A stretch of 64,000 nt of DNA from Luteibacter sp. (GTDB lineage Bacteria > Pseudomonadota > Gammaproteobacteria > Xanthomonadales > Rhodanobacteraceae). A model generated the notes under the pieces. It was given only the letters and a program-made list of their open reading frames with translations, was not told the DNA's origin and did not search any database. Numbering within the stretch: the first letter of the stretch is position 1; each line of letters begins with the position of its first letter. The translations under genes and the position numbers were made by a program. Location: contig NZ_WNDO01000020.1 of assembly GCF_009912395.1 (NCBI RefSeq), positions 19,255 to 83,254 of the forward strand, in the 5' to 3' direction. This document shows positions 29,356 to 38,351 of this stretch, in pieces.

Positions 29356-30306
29356 ATGAATTTCCTGGGACCCCGCTTCATCGTCCTCTATGTGCTGATC
29401 CTGTTCGTGCTTTGCGTGCTGCTGGTCCACCTGCGTGGTCGTTCGCGCCTGCGCTTCAGTCGCCAGCTCGTGGACCACTCGGCCGTGTTCGCGCCGTACA
29501 ACCTGCTGATGTACGCGTTCTCGGCCGTGCCGGCGCGCCCGATCCTCGATCGTCGCGGCTTCCCGCAGCTCGACCTGCTCCAGGACAACTGGCAGGCGAT
29601 CCGCCAGGAAGCCATGCACCTGTTCGACGAAGGCTTCATCCGTTCGGCCGAAAAGCACAACGACGCCTCGTTCAACTCCTTCTTCAAGCAAGGCTGGAAG
29701 CGCTTTTACCTGAAGTGGTACGGCGAGCCGCTGGCTTCCGCCGAGGCCCTGTGCCCTGAGACGGTGAAGCTACTCAACTCGATCCCCAGCGTGAAGGCCG
29801 CGATGTTCGCCCTCCTCCCGCCGGGCAGCAAGCTCAACCCGCACCGCGACCCGTTCGCCGGCTCATTGCGCTATCACCTCGGCCTCATCACGCCGAACTC
29901 CGACGACTGCCGCATCTTCGTCGACGGCGAGATGCATGCCTGGCGCGACGGCAAGGACGTGGTGTTCGACGAGACCTACGTGCACTGGGCCGAGAATCGC
30001 ACCGACCAGACCCGCGTGATTCTTTTCGCCGACGTGGAACGCCCGTTGAAGAGCCGCCTGATGACGGCGGTGAACAAGCGTGTCGGCGCCTTCATGGGCT
30101 CCATCACCGCGTCGCCGAACAGCGACGACGGCAAGGAACAGGTGGGCTTCGTCAATCGCATGTTCGCGCTGAACCAACGCAGCCGCGAGCGCTCGCGTCG
30201 GTTCAAGAAATCGAATCCGAAGCTGTTCCGCGTGCTGAAGTACATCGGCATCGTGCTGGCGATCTGGGTGATCTTTCTTGCGCCGTATCCGTTTGTGCGG
30301 GGGTGA
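29356..30306 (+). CDS. lpxO: Lipid A hydroxylase LpxO-like
   Basis: 316 residues with a terminal membrane helix at each end (FIVLYVLILFVLCVLLVHL and IGIVLAIWVIFLAPYPF) around an aspartyl/asparaginyl beta-hydroxylase domain. Fe(II) ligands are in NPHRDPFAGSLRYHLGL (His-X-Asp) and TYVHWAEN, with a downstream Arg (TRVILFADVERP) for 2-oxoglutarate. The N-terminal pattern FRGR-like, RQLVDHSAVFAPYNLLMYAF and GWKRFYLKWYGE closely follows LpxO, which 2-hydroxylates a lipid A acyl chain. Other members of this superfamily hydroxylate proteins or ornithine lipids, so lipid substrate is likely but not proven. Confidence 0.85.
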   Translation: MNFLGPRFIVLYVLILFVLCVLLVHLRGRSRLRFSRQLVDHSAVFAPYNLLMYAFSAVPARPILDRRGFPQLDLLQDNWQAIRQEAMHLFDEGFIRSAEKHNDASFNSFFKQGWKRFYLKWYGEPLASAEALCPETVKLLNSIPSVKAAMFALLPPGSKLNPHRDPFAGSLRYHLGLITPNSDDCRIFVDGEMHAWRDGKDVVFDETYVHWAENRTDQTRVILFADVERPLKSRLMTAVNKRVGAFMGSITASPNSDDGKEQVGFVNRMFALNQRSRERSRRFKKSNPKLFRVLKYIGIVLAIWVIFLAPYPFVRG

Positions 30307-30320
30307 TGCTTCGCAGGGGT

Positions 30321-30342
30321 CGCGCGCGAGGCGCGCTCCTAC
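30321..30342. repeat. Degenerate half of a GTAG-type REP
   Basis: Only the right arm (GGCGCGCTCCTAC) is intact, and the left arm is reduced to CGCGCGCGA. Located just after the lpxO stop. Confidence 0.55.
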
Positions 30343-30390
30343 AGGGGAGCGTCTGTACCTGATCGGTCGAGGATTGCGCGCGACCGCCCC

Positions 30391-30424
30391 AAAAAAAAGC
30401 CCCGCTTTCGCGGGGCTTTTTGTT
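30391..30424 (-). terminator. Intrinsic terminator of isocitrate dehydrogenase gene
   Basis: AAAAGCCCCGC/GCGGGGCTTTT, 11-bp stem with TTTC loop and U-tracts on both strands, between convergent lpxO and the dehydrogenase gene. Confidence 0.9.
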
Positions 30425-30427
30425 TCA

Positions 30428-31450
30428 TTACGCCGTGGCGCGGATGCGCTCGACGATGGCGTCACCGAAGGTGTCGGTGGTACCGGTGCCGCCGACGTCC
30501 GGCGTGGTGCGGTCGCGGGCGTTCATCACGTCGCTGATGGCGTTGCGCAGGCGGGTGGCCTTGGCGACCATGTCGAGGTGGTCGAGCATGTCGGCCGCGG
30601 CCAGCAGCAGCGCGCAGGGATTGGCCTTCTTCTGGCCGGCGATGTCCGGAGCCGAACCGTGCACGGCTTCGAAGATGGCCGCGTCCTTGCCGATGTTGGC
30701 ACCCGGGGCCAGGCCCAGGCCGCCGACGAGACCGGCGCAGAGGTCGGAGAGGATGTCGCCGAACAGGTTCGTGGTGACGATCACGTCGAACTGGTACGGG
30801 TTCATCACCAGCTGCATGCAGGCGTTGTCGACGATCATTTCCTGGAACTCGAGGTCCGGGAAGTCCTTCGCCACTTCACGCGCCACGTCGAGGAACAGGC
30901 CCGACGAGGTCTTCATGATGTTGGCCTTGTGCACCGCCGTGACCTTCTTGCGGCCCTTCTGCTTGGCCATTTCGAAGCCGTAGCGACAGATGCGCTCCAT
31001 GCCCGGGCGGGTGTTGCGGATCACCGACACGGCGACTTCGTTCTCGCCGGTGCCTTCGCGCGTCTGGCCTTCGGCCATGTACGCACCCATGGTGTTCTCG
31101 CGCACCGTGATGATGTTGATGTTGTCGTAGCGCGCCTTGGTGCCCGGGAAGCTGATCGCCGGACGGACGTTGGCGTAGAGGTCGAACTTGCGACGCAGCG
31201 TGACGTTGATCGAGGTGAAGCCACCGCCGATCGGGGTGGTCAGCGGGCCCTTCAGCGCCACGGTGTGCTTGGCGATGGCGTCGATGGTGCCCTGGGGCAG
31301 CAGGTCGCCGTGCTTCTCGAGGGCCACCATGCCGGCGTCCACGAAATCGTAAGTGAGGCCACAGTCGAGGGCATCGAGGACGCGGATGGTCGCGTCCATG
31401 ATTTCGGGACCGATACCGTCGCCGGGGATAACGGCAATGGTCTTGCTCAT
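30428..31450 (-). CDS. NAD-type isocitrate dehydrogenase
   Basis: 340 residues from ATG at 31450 (MSKTIAVIPGDGIGPEI). It belongs to the isocitrate/isopropylmalate dehydrogenase family and matches the short Xanthomonas-type isocitrate dehydrogenase rather than LeuB: DLYANVRPAISFPGT, KKVTAVHKANIMKTSSGLF (catalytic Lys), VTTNLFGDILSDLCAGL, GLAPGANIG, AVHGSAPDIAG. The substrate-loop motif reads ENTMGAYMAEG where family members usually have ENTEGxY; the Met is unambiguous in the DNA. Its cofactor should be NAD, from family knowledge. Terminator directly downstream. Confidence 0.88.
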   Translation of the reverse strand: MSKTIAVIPGDGIGPEIMDATIRVLDALDCGLTYDFVDAGMVALEKHGDLLPQGTIDAIAKHTVALKGPLTTPIGGGFTSINVTLRRKFDLYANVRPAISFPGTKARYDNINIITVRENTMGAYMAEGQTREGTGENEVAVSVIRNTRPGMERICRYGFEMAKQKGRKKVTAVHKANIMKTSSGLFLDVAREVAKDFPDLEFQEMIVDNACMQLVMNPYQFDVIVTTNLFGDILSDLCAGLVGGLGLAPGANIGKDAAIFEAVHGSAPDIAGQKKANPCALLLAAADMLDHLDMVAKATRLRNAISDVMNARDRTTPDVGGTGTTDTFGDAIVERIRATA

Positions 31451-31576
31451 GGGGATACTCCTGAAGGGAAGCGGGTCGCGGGAGCGCACGCGGGGGCGTG
31501 CGCGGGGAGAAAAATCGCCTGATTATCGGCGATCCGGCCCACTTCCTTCAAGGATGCCGCCCCATGGGGCGGCGAC

Positions 31577-31969
31577 TCAGGCCTTGGCGTGGTCGGCGCA
31601 GCAGGCCGCGTCAGAGGCCTCGCCGCCTTCCAGCGAGTCGAGGAAATCGACCGCGCGGCGCAGGTGCGGGATTACGATGGAACCGCCCACGACCAGGCCC
31701 ACGCTGAAGACCTCGAAGAACTCGTCGCGGGTCACGCCGGCTTCCTTGCACTGCGCCACGTGGTAGCTGACGCAGTCGTCGCAGCGCAGCACCATCGAGG
31801 CCACCAGGCCCAGCATCTCCTTGGTTTTGACGTCCAGGGCACCTTCGCGGTAGGTCTGGGTGTCCAGCGCGAAGAAGCGCCGCACGACCTGGTTGTCCTC
31901 GGCCAGGATGCGTTCGTTCATCCGCTTGCGGAACGCGGTGAACTCCTCCACGCGGTTGTCGCCGGCCAT
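31577..31969 (-). CDS. AhpD-like carboxymuconolactone decarboxylase family protein
   Basis: 130 residues. The CMD/AhpD signature is present as LVASMVLRCDDCVSYHVAQC, with the CxxC and downstream His of the AhpD-type proton relay. Such proteins are peroxidase-reducing or disulfide proteins in the cytosol. The ATG overlaps the grxC stop by one nt (TGATG), so glutaredoxin 3 and this protein are co-translated, consistent with a redox role. The C-terminus ends ASDAACCADHAKA, with two adjacent Cys. Confidence 0.85.
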   Translation of the reverse strand: MAGDNRVEEFTAFRKRMNERILAEDNQVVRRFFALDTQTYREGALDVKTKEMLGLVASMVLRCDDCVSYHVAQCKEAGVTRDEFFEVFSVGLVVGGSIVIPHLRRAVDFLDSLEGGEASDAACCADHAKA

Positions 31970-32238
31970 CAGTGCGCGGCCCCGAGGATCTCGGCCAGGC
32001 GGCCGCTGCGATCGGCGGCGGCGAGGTCATCGAAACCGCCCACGTGGGTGCCATTGATGAAGATCTGCGGCACCGTGCGGCGGCCACCGCTCTTCTCCAG
32101 CATCGCGTCGCGCTGGGCCGGATCGGTGTCGATGCGGACCTCGTTCCAGCCCAGGCCCTTGGCCTTGAGCAGGTTCTTGGCGGCCACGCAGTAGGGGCAG
32201 ACAGCGGTGGAATAAATGGTGATGTCGGGTGTGGACAT
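31969..32238 (-). CDS. grxC: Glutaredoxin 3
   Basis: 89 residues with the dithiol active site CPYC (residues 14-17), the TVPQIFINGTHVGGFDDL cis-Pro and glutathione-binding segment, and no other domain. It reduces disulfides and glutathione adducts with GSH. It is upstream of and coupled to the AhpD-like gene, divergent from bepA. Confidence 0.95.
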   Translation of the reverse strand: MSTPDITIYSTAVCPYCVAAKNLLKAKGLGWNEVRIDTDPAQRDAMLEKSGGRRTVPQIFINGTHVGGFDDLAAADRSGRLAEILGAAH

Positions 32239-32400
32239 GGTGCCGTTTCTCTGAAAACGTCGATGGGGCAGAAAATGGCCCCGGATCGCCTATTTTACAA
32301 GGCTGGCGAACCCCTGCGCAGTCCTGTTGTCCAACCCGGCCCAGGCTCCCCCGGAAGGGCGGTCAACCGGTCTTCAGGTAATGGTATCGTCGTCGGACCT

Positions 32401-34029
32401 ATGCGCACGTTCCTGCCCCGTATCGCCCTTTTCGCCGCCACCACCGCCGCCACCTTCGCGGCCGGGGCGCAGGACAATATCCGCCTGCCCGACCTGGGCA
32501 GTTCGGCCAACGCGCTGATCAGCCCGCGCGAAGCCGACCAGTACGGCGCCATGATGCTGCGCCAGATGCACGCACTGGACATGATCGTCGACGACGCGCT
32601 GCTCGACCAGTACATCAACGACCTGGGCTTTCGCCTGGTCGCGGCCAGCGAACGTCCGAAGGACCACTTCACCTTCTTCATCGTGCGCGATACCCAGATC
32701 AACGCCTTCGCGGCGCCGGGTGGCTACGTGGGCGTGAACGCCGGCCTGATCAACATCACCAACACCGAAAGCGAGTTGGCGGGTGTCATGGCGCACGAAA
32801 TCGGCCATATCAACCAGAACCACCTCTATCGCGCCTTCGAGGATTCGAAGAAAAGCGCCCCGCTCATGGCCCTGGTGCTGCTGGGCGCGATCGCGGCGGG
32901 TGTCGGCGGCGGTGGCGACGCAGCTCCCGCCGTGCTCATGGGCGGCCAGGGCCTGCTGATGCAAAAGCAGATCAACTTCACCCGCAAGGACGAAGCCGAA
33001 GCCGATCGCGTCGGCATCCAGACCCTCGGCAACGCAGGCTTCGACCCGGAAGCCATGGCGGATTTCTTCGGCCGCATGCAGGACACCCTCCGCGTCGGCC
33101 AGGGCGAGGAAGCATTGCCCGCCCTCCTCCAGACCCATCCCGTGACCCTGACGCGCATCAGCGAAGCCAAGGCGCGTGCGCGTACGCTGGAAGAAAAGCT
33201 CGCCACCCGCCCCAGTCAGCCCACGCTGGACAAGGCCTCCTGGGAAAAAAGCACCGCGCCGGTCCTGTACGTGAAGGACCCCACCACGCTGGTCACGGCA
33301 GGCGGCAAGGTCGCGCCCAACAGCGCTGCAGACACTTATGCCCTGATGCGCGAGCGGGTCCGCGTGCTATCCGGCGACGTGCAGCAGCTGTCCACGTTCT
33401 ACGCCACCAATCTCAAGCGCAAGGACTTCGACACGGCGGCCAATCGCTATGGTTACGCGCTGACGTTGATCAAGACCAATCACGGCAGCCAGGCCGTTGA
33501 GCAGTTGCAACCACTTCTGGCCAGCCAGCCCAACAGCCTCGTGTTGCGCCTGACCATGGCTGACGCCTATGTGGATGCCGGTCGCAACAGCGATGCCATG
33601 GCGATCTACAAATCACTGCACGCCAATTCGCCGCGCAACAAGGCGGTCATCCTCGGCTATGCCAAAGCGCTTGCCGGCACGGGACGCACCGACGACGCCC
33701 GTGCCGCCGCGACGATGATGCGCCCCCTGCTCGACGACAGCGACGATCCGGAATTCTTCCGCACCTACGCACTCGCCAGCGAGCGTTCGGGCGACAGCGT
33801 GCGTGCTGCCGAGGCGTATGCCGATAGCGCATATCTGGCAGGTCGGCCGTTCGACGCCATGGAGCAGCTACGCCGCCTGCTAAAACGCGACGACCTGGAT
33901 TACTACCAGCGCTCGCGCATCCAGGCCCGAATCAGCGACCTGACGCCGCTACTGATGGAATTGCGCAAGAAGCGGGTGGCCACGGACGACAACCCGGATG
34001 GCCGCAGCCAGTGGGTTCCGACGCCGTAA
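32401..34029 (+). CDS. bepA: BepA-like periplasmic M48 metalloprotease with TPR
   Basis: 542 residues from ATG at 32401, with a signal peptide (MRTFLPRIALFAATTAATF, cleavage near AGA|Q). The M48 protease domain has the zinc motif VMAHEIGHINQNH and third ligand in DEAEADRVGIQTL; the C-terminal ~200 residues are TPR helices (LVLRLTMADAYVDAGRNSD and others). This matches BepA/YfgC, which degrades or assists misassembled LptD and other outer-membrane proteins. Longer than E. coli BepA (487), mainly in the linker and C-terminus. Confidence 0.92.
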   Translation: MRTFLPRIALFAATTAATFAAGAQDNIRLPDLGSSANALISPREADQYGAMMLRQMHALDMIVDDALLDQYINDLGFRLVAASERPKDHFTFFIVRDTQINAFAAPGGYVGVNAGLINITNTESELAGVMAHEIGHINQNHLYRAFEDSKKSAPLMALVLLGAIAAGVGGGGDAAPAVLMGGQGLLMQKQINFTRKDEAEADRVGIQTLGNAGFDPEAMADFFGRMQDTLRVGQGEEALPALLQTHPVTLTRISEAKARARTLEEKLATRPSQPTLDKASWEKSTAPVLYVKDPTTLVTAGGKVAPNSAADTYALMRERVRVLSGDVQQLSTFYATNLKRKDFDTAANRYGYALTLIKTNHGSQAVEQLQPLLASQPNSLVLRLTMADAYVDAGRNSDAMAIYKSLHANSPRNKAVILGYAKALAGTGRTDDARAAATMMRPLLDDSDDPEFFRTYALASERSGDSVRAAEAYADSAYLAGRPFDAMEQLRRLLKRDDLDYYQRSRIQARISDLTPLLMELRKKRVATDDNPDGRSQWVPTP

Positions 34030-34041
34030 AACATCGTCGCA

Positions 34042-34067
34042 GTCACAATTGAGACCCTAATTGTGAC
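34042..34067. promoter_or_regulatory. Perfect inverted repeat upstream of phoB
   Basis: GTCACAATT-8-AATTGTGAC, nine perfect pairs, 12 bp after the bepA stop and directly before the Pho-box-like repeats. There is no U-tract, so an operator is as likely as a weak terminator. Confidence 0.5.
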
Positions 34068-34069
34068 GA

Positions 34070-34087
34070 TTGTCATTGCCGTGTAAC
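34070..34087 (+). promoter_or_regulatory. phoB: Pho-box-like repeat upstream of phoB
   Basis: TGTCATT and TGTAACA lie 11 bp apart (34071 and 34082), the spacing of PhoB half-sites (consensus CTGTCAT-n4-CTGTCA). About 11 of 14 core positions agree. It lies 48 bp before the GTG, fitting known autoregulation of phoB. Confidence 0.55.
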
Positions 34088-34135
34088 ACAGCATGGCTGC
34101 AATATGACCGTCACAGCCAACGAGCGGTCCCAAGC

Positions 34136-34825
34136 GTGCACAAGCGCATTCTTATCGTGGAAGACGAAGCTTCGATTCGCGACATGGTCGCCTTCGCGCT
34201 TCGCAAGGCGGGTATGGACGCGGCTCACGCCGCCGATGCCCGCGCCGCCCAGATGGCCATCTCCGAGCGGGTCCCCGACCTGATCCTGCTCGACTGGATG
34301 CTTCCCGGCACCAGCGGCCTGGAACTGGCCCGTCGCCTGCGTCGCGAGGAGCTGTCCCGGGAAATCCCGATCATCATGCTCACCGCGCGCGGCGAGGAGA
34401 TGGATCGGGTGAATGGCCTGGAGGCCGGGGTCGACGACTACGTCATCAAGCCGTTCTCCACACGCGAGCTCATCGCCCGCATCAAGGCGGTGCTCCGCCG
34501 CAGCCAGGGCGACGACGGCTCGGGCGTGGTGGAACTGGGCGGCCTGCGCATCGACGGACCCGCCCACCGCGTGTTCGCGGGCGAGGAAGCCGTGCCCATC
34601 GGCCCCACCGAGTACCGCCTGCTGTTCTTCTTCATGACCCACCCCGAGCGCGTGTACTCGCGAGCGCAGTTGCTCGACCACGTGTGGGGCGGCAGCGTGT
34701 ACGTGGAGGAGCGCACGGTCGACGTCCATATCCGCCGTCTGCGCAAGACGCTGGAACCGTGGAAGCTCGACGAGATGGTCCAGACCGTCCGTGGCGCGGG
34801 TTACAGGTTCTCCGCCAATACCTAG
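34136..34825 (+). CDS. phoB: Phosphate regulon response regulator PhoB
   Basis: 229 residues from GTG at 34136, exactly the E. coli length. The receiver domain starts [16 protein letters not shown] (Asp10) with phospho-acceptor Asp53 in [11 protein letters not shown] and the conserved Lys in [11 protein letters not shown]; the OmpR-type winged helix has [18 protein letters not shown] and [16 protein letters not shown]. It activates phosphate-starvation genes by binding Pho boxes. phoR follows 59 bp later. Confidence 0.97.
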   Translation: MHKRILIVEDEASIRDMVAFALRKAGMDAAHAADARAAQMAISERVPDLILLDWMLPGTSGLELARRLRREELSREIPIIMLTARGEEMDRVNGLEAGVDDYVIKPFSTRELIARIKAVLRRSQGDDGSGVVELGGLRIDGPAHRVFAGEEAVPIGPTEYRLLFFFMTHPERVYSRAQLLDHVWGGSVYVEERTVDVHIRRLRKTLEPWKLDEMVQTVRGAGYRFSANT

Positions 34826-34884
34826 GCTAGCGCGGGGTCGCCGCGCTATGGTGGCAACACCAGACCGTCAACGGCCGCTCCGAC

Positions 34885-36171
34885 ATGCCCCCTAGTAGTT
34901 TCCTGACTTCCTGGCGACTGCCCGTCGCGTGTGCCGCCCTGCTCGTGCTGGGCGGCATCGCCGGTGCGCTGGCGGAGGCGACCCTGGCCGGCGTGACATG
35001 CGTCGCCGTCGTGGAAATCGTCGTTCTGCTGTCGCTGTTCCGTCACAAGTCGGGGCCAATGTTGCAAACACCCACAACGCCCCATCCTGAGCATGACCGT
35101 CTGATGACCCGCACCCGCCGTATCGCTTCCCGCCTGCGCGACCTGCGCAGCGCGGCCGGGACCCTTCCCGACGCGGTGGTCCTGCTGGACCACTCGCAGC
35201 ACGTCCGCTGGTTCAACCATGCGGCGGAGGAACTGCTCGGCCTGAAGCGGACGCGCGATCGCGGCCGTCTGATGGGCGAGCTGCTGCGCAACACGGAACT
35301 CACCGAATGGTGGGCCGAAGGCGCGCGCGAGCCGCTCAACGACGTCACCGCCCCCGGTCATCCCAACCGTCATGTGACAGCCACGCTGCTGCCGTTCGGC
35401 AGCCGCCAGCGTCTGTTGCTGGCCCGTGATACCAGTCACCTGACCCGGCTGGAACAGATCCGCCGCGACTTCGTGGCGAACGTGTCGCACGAGCTGCGCA
35501 CGCCGCTGACCGTCATCCACGGCTACCTCGAACTGCTCGATCCGGAAGACGTGCCCGAACTGGCGCCCGTGCTCGACGAGATGCGCGCCCAGTCCAAGCG
35601 CATGGGCCAGATCGTGGAAGACCTGCTCACCCTGTCGCGCCTGGAAACCCAGGACCACGTGGCGGAAGAACACGTGCAGATGGCGCCTCTGCTGGCCAGC
35701 CTGCGCAAGGAGGCCGAGGCGCTGAGCCAGGGCCGCCATACCGTGTCGCTGGATATCTCCACCCCATTCGACCTGATGGGTTCGCCGAAGGACCTGCACA
35801 GCGCCTTCTCCAACCTGGTCAGCAACGCGGTGCGCTACACCCCGACGGGCGGCCGCATCGCCATCCGCTGGTCGCAGACCGACGACGGCGCCACGTTCGC
35901 GGTGCAGGACTCCGGCTTCGGTATCCCTGCCGCCCATATCGCCCGCCTTACCGAACGCTTCTATCGCGTTTCATCGAGCCGTTCGCGCGACTCCGGTGGT
36001 ACCGGCCTGGGCCTGTCCATCGTCAAGCACGTGCTGAACCTGCACCAGGCCCGCCTCTCCATCGAGAGCGAGCCGGGCAAGGGCTCGACCTTCGCCTGTG
36101 TTTTCGGCAGCGAGCGCCTCGTGGACGGCAGCCGGCCGCCGCAGGAGCTGGCTGGCGCGGCGGGTATCTAA
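34885..36171 (+). CDS. phoR: Phosphate regulon sensor kinase PhoR
   Basis: 428 residues. Two N-terminal hydrophobic segments (VACAALLVLGGIAGALA and GVTCVAVVEIVVLLSLF) give a short membrane anchor without a large periplasmic domain, as in PhoR. A PAS domain (LPDAVVLLDHSQHVRWFNHA) precedes the dimerisation box FVANVSHELRTPLTVIHGY with His202, and the ATPase has NLVSNAVRYTP, DSGFGIP and GGTGLGLSIVKHVL. It phosphorylates PhoB when phosphate is scarce. Confidence 0.96.
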   Translation: MPPSSFLTSWRLPVACAALLVLGGIAGALAEATLAGVTCVAVVEIVVLLSLFRHKSGPMLQTPTTPHPEHDRLMTRTRRIASRLRDLRSAAGTLPDAVVLLDHSQHVRWFNHAAEELLGLKRTRDRGRLMGELLRNTELTEWWAEGAREPLNDVTAPGHPNRHVTATLLPFGSRQRLLLARDTSHLTRLEQIRRDFVANVSHELRTPLTVIHGYLELLDPEDVPELAPVLDEMRAQSKRMGQIVEDLLTLSRLETQDHVAEEHVQMAPLLASLRKEAEALSQGRHTVSLDISTPFDLMGSPKDLHSAFSNLVSNAVRYTPTGGRIAIRWSQTDDGATFAVQDSGFGIPAAHIARLTERFYRVSSSRSRDSGGTGLGLSIVKHVLNLHQARLSIESEPGKGSTFACVFGSERLVDGSRPPQELAGAAGI

Positions 36172-36275
36172 ACGGATCCATGGCGGACGCCCGCCGCCGT
36201 CTTGCTGCGTCGCCGCTTTCCGGCATCATGGCCGCTACGTCACCATCGGCTGTCGTGAAAGGAAAAGCGAAAAGA

Positions 36276-38351
36276 ATGAGCGAGTCTGTCGACCTCGGAG
36301 CCTCCGGCCTTTACATCAACCGGGAGCTGTCGGCGCTGGAATTCAACTTCCGGGTGCTCGCGCAAGCGCGCGACCCGGACGTTCCCGTCCTCGAACGGCT
36401 GCGTTACCTGACCATCGTCAGCAACAACCTCGACGAATTCTTCGAGGTGCGTGTCGCCGTGCTCAAGCACAAGCACGCGCTGGGTGCCGCCACGCCGGGC
36501 GCCGATGGGCTGTCCTCGGGCGACATCCTCTCGCGCATCCGCGAGCGTGCGCTGGAGCTGGTGGCCGAGGTCTACACCATCTGGCACGAGGAACTCGGCC
36601 CCGCGCTGGAAGACGAAGGCATCCGCTTCCTCACCCGCGACCGCTGGACGGACAAGCAGCGCCGCTGGCTGCTGGGCTACTTCCAGAACGAGATCATGCC
36701 GGTGCTTTCGCCGCTGGGGCTCGATCCGGCACATCCCTTCCCGCGCATCCTCAATAAGACGCTCAACCTTGCCGTGGTCCTCAAGGGCCGCGACGCGTTC
36801 GGCCGCGAAGGCCACATGGCTCTCGTGCGCGCGCCACGTTCGCTGCCCCGCATCATCCACGTGCCTGCCGAGGTCTCCGAGAACGACGGCGATTTCGTCT
36901 TTCTCGCCGAAGTGCTTCAAGCCTTCGCCGACGAAATTTTTCCTGGCTTCGAGGTCTGCGCCAGTTACCAGTTCCGCGTCACCCGCAACAGCGAACTGGT
37001 GGTGGAGGAAACCGAAGTCGAGAACCTCGCTCGCGCGCTCAGCGAAGAACTGGCCGGACGCGGTTATGCGCGGCCCGTGCGCCTGGAGGTCGGTGCCGAC
37101 TGTCCGCGCGCGATCACCGAGATGCTGATCGACAACTTCCAGCTGGAAGAACACGACGTCTACCGCTGCGACGGGCCGGTCAACATCATCCGCGCCGGTC
37201 TGATCTACGACCAGGTCGATCGCCCGGAGCTGAAATTCCCGCGCTTCACCCCGCGCCTGTGCCCTGCCTTCGGCAAGGGCGTGAACGAGTTCGACGTGCT
37301 GGGCACGCGCGACGTGCTGCTTCACCACCCCTACGAGTCCTTCGCCTCGGTGGTGGAACTGCTCCACCGCGCCTCGCAGGACCCGGGCGTGCTGGCGATC
37401 AAGCAGACCCTCTACCGCGCCGGCAAGGACTCCGCGCTGGTCGACCTGCTGGTGGAAGCCGCGCGTAACGGCAAGGACGTCACCGTGGTGATCGAGCTGC
37501 GCGCCCGCTTCGACGAGGAGGCCAATATCGGTCTGGCCAATCGCCTGCAGGAAGCCGGCGTGCAGGTCGTTTACGGCGTGGTGGGCTACAAGACCCACGC
37601 CAAGATGCTGCTCATCGTGCGCCGCGAGGGCAGCGGGCTGCGCCGCTACGTGCACCTGTCCACCGGCAACTACCACCAGGGCAACAGCCGGGGCTACACC
37701 GACATCGGCCTGATGACCTCCAACCCGGAGATCGGCGAGGACATCCACAAGGTATTCCAGCAGCTGTCAGGCCTGGGCCCGATGATCCAGCTCAAGCGCC
37801 TGCTACATTCGCCCTTCACCCTGTACAGCGGCGTGATGGCGAAAATCGAACGCGAGATCGAGCACGCGAAGAACGGCCGCCCCGCGCGCATCGTCGCCAA
37901 GCTCAACGCACTCAACGAGGCCCATGTGGTGGAGGCGCTGTATCGCGCATCCATCGCTGGCGTCAGCATCGACCTCATCATCCGCGGCGCCTGCACGTTG
38001 CGACCGGGGATCAAGGGCGTATCGGAGAACATCCGCGTGCGCTCCATCATCGGCCGCTTCCTGGAACACAGCCGCGTGTACTGGTTCGGCAACGATGGCG
38101 AGCCCGAGCTTTACTGCGCCAGCGCGGACTGGATGGAACGCAACCTCATGCGCCGCATCGAGATCGGCGTGCCCATCCTCGAACCCGACCTGGCCAAGCG
38201 CGTCTACGACGAGACGCTCGACAACTACCTGCGCGACAACACGCAGGCCTGGGCCCTCGGCGCGGACGGGCGCTACACGCGCTGCGAGCCGGCCACGGGC
38301 GAACTTCCCCACAGCGCCCAGCAGGCGCTGCTCGCCCACTACAGCACATGA
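36276..38351 (+). CDS. ppk1: Polyphosphate kinase 1 (first copy)
   Basis: 691 residues, start ATG at 36276 (MSESVDLGASGLYINRELS). It reversibly makes long-chain polyphosphate from ATP. All PPK1 regions are seen: N domain YINRELSALEFNFRVL, NNLDEFFEVRVA, head domain, and the phospholipase-D-like catalytic halves with the autophosphorylated His460 in YVHLSTGNYHQGN and the late REIEHAKNGRPARI and RVRSIIGRFLEHSR. It follows phoR by 104 bp and overlaps the next gene by 4 nt. A paralogue lies 5 kb downstream. Confidence 0.97.
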   Translation: MSESVDLGASGLYINRELSALEFNFRVLAQARDPDVPVLERLRYLTIVSNNLDEFFEVRVAVLKHKHALGAATPGADGLSSGDILSRIRERALELVAEVYTIWHEELGPALEDEGIRFLTRDRWTDKQRRWLLGYFQNEIMPVLSPLGLDPAHPFPRILNKTLNLAVVLKGRDAFGREGHMALVRAPRSLPRIIHVPAEVSENDGDFVFLAEVLQAFADEIFPGFEVCASYQFRVTRNSELVVEETEVENLARALSEELAGRGYARPVRLEVGADCPRAITEMLIDNFQLEEHDVYRCDGPVNIIRAGLIYDQVDRPELKFPRFTPRLCPAFGKGVNEFDVLGTRDVLLHHPYESFASVVELLHRASQDPGVLAIKQTLYRAGKDSALVDLLVEAARNGKDVTVVIELRARFDEEANIGLANRLQEAGVQVVYGVVGYKTHAKMLLIVRREGSGLRRYVHLSTGNYHQGNSRGYTDIGLMTSNPEIGEDIHKVFQQLSGLGPMIQLKRLLHSPFTLYSGVMAKIEREIEHAKNGRPARIVAKLNALNEAHVVEALYRASIAGVSIDLIIRGACTLRPGIKGVSENIRVRSIIGRFLEHSRVYWFGNDGEPELYCASADWMERNLMRRIEIGVPILEPDLAKRVYDETLDNYLRDNTQAWALGADGRYTRCEPATGELPHSAQQALLAHYST

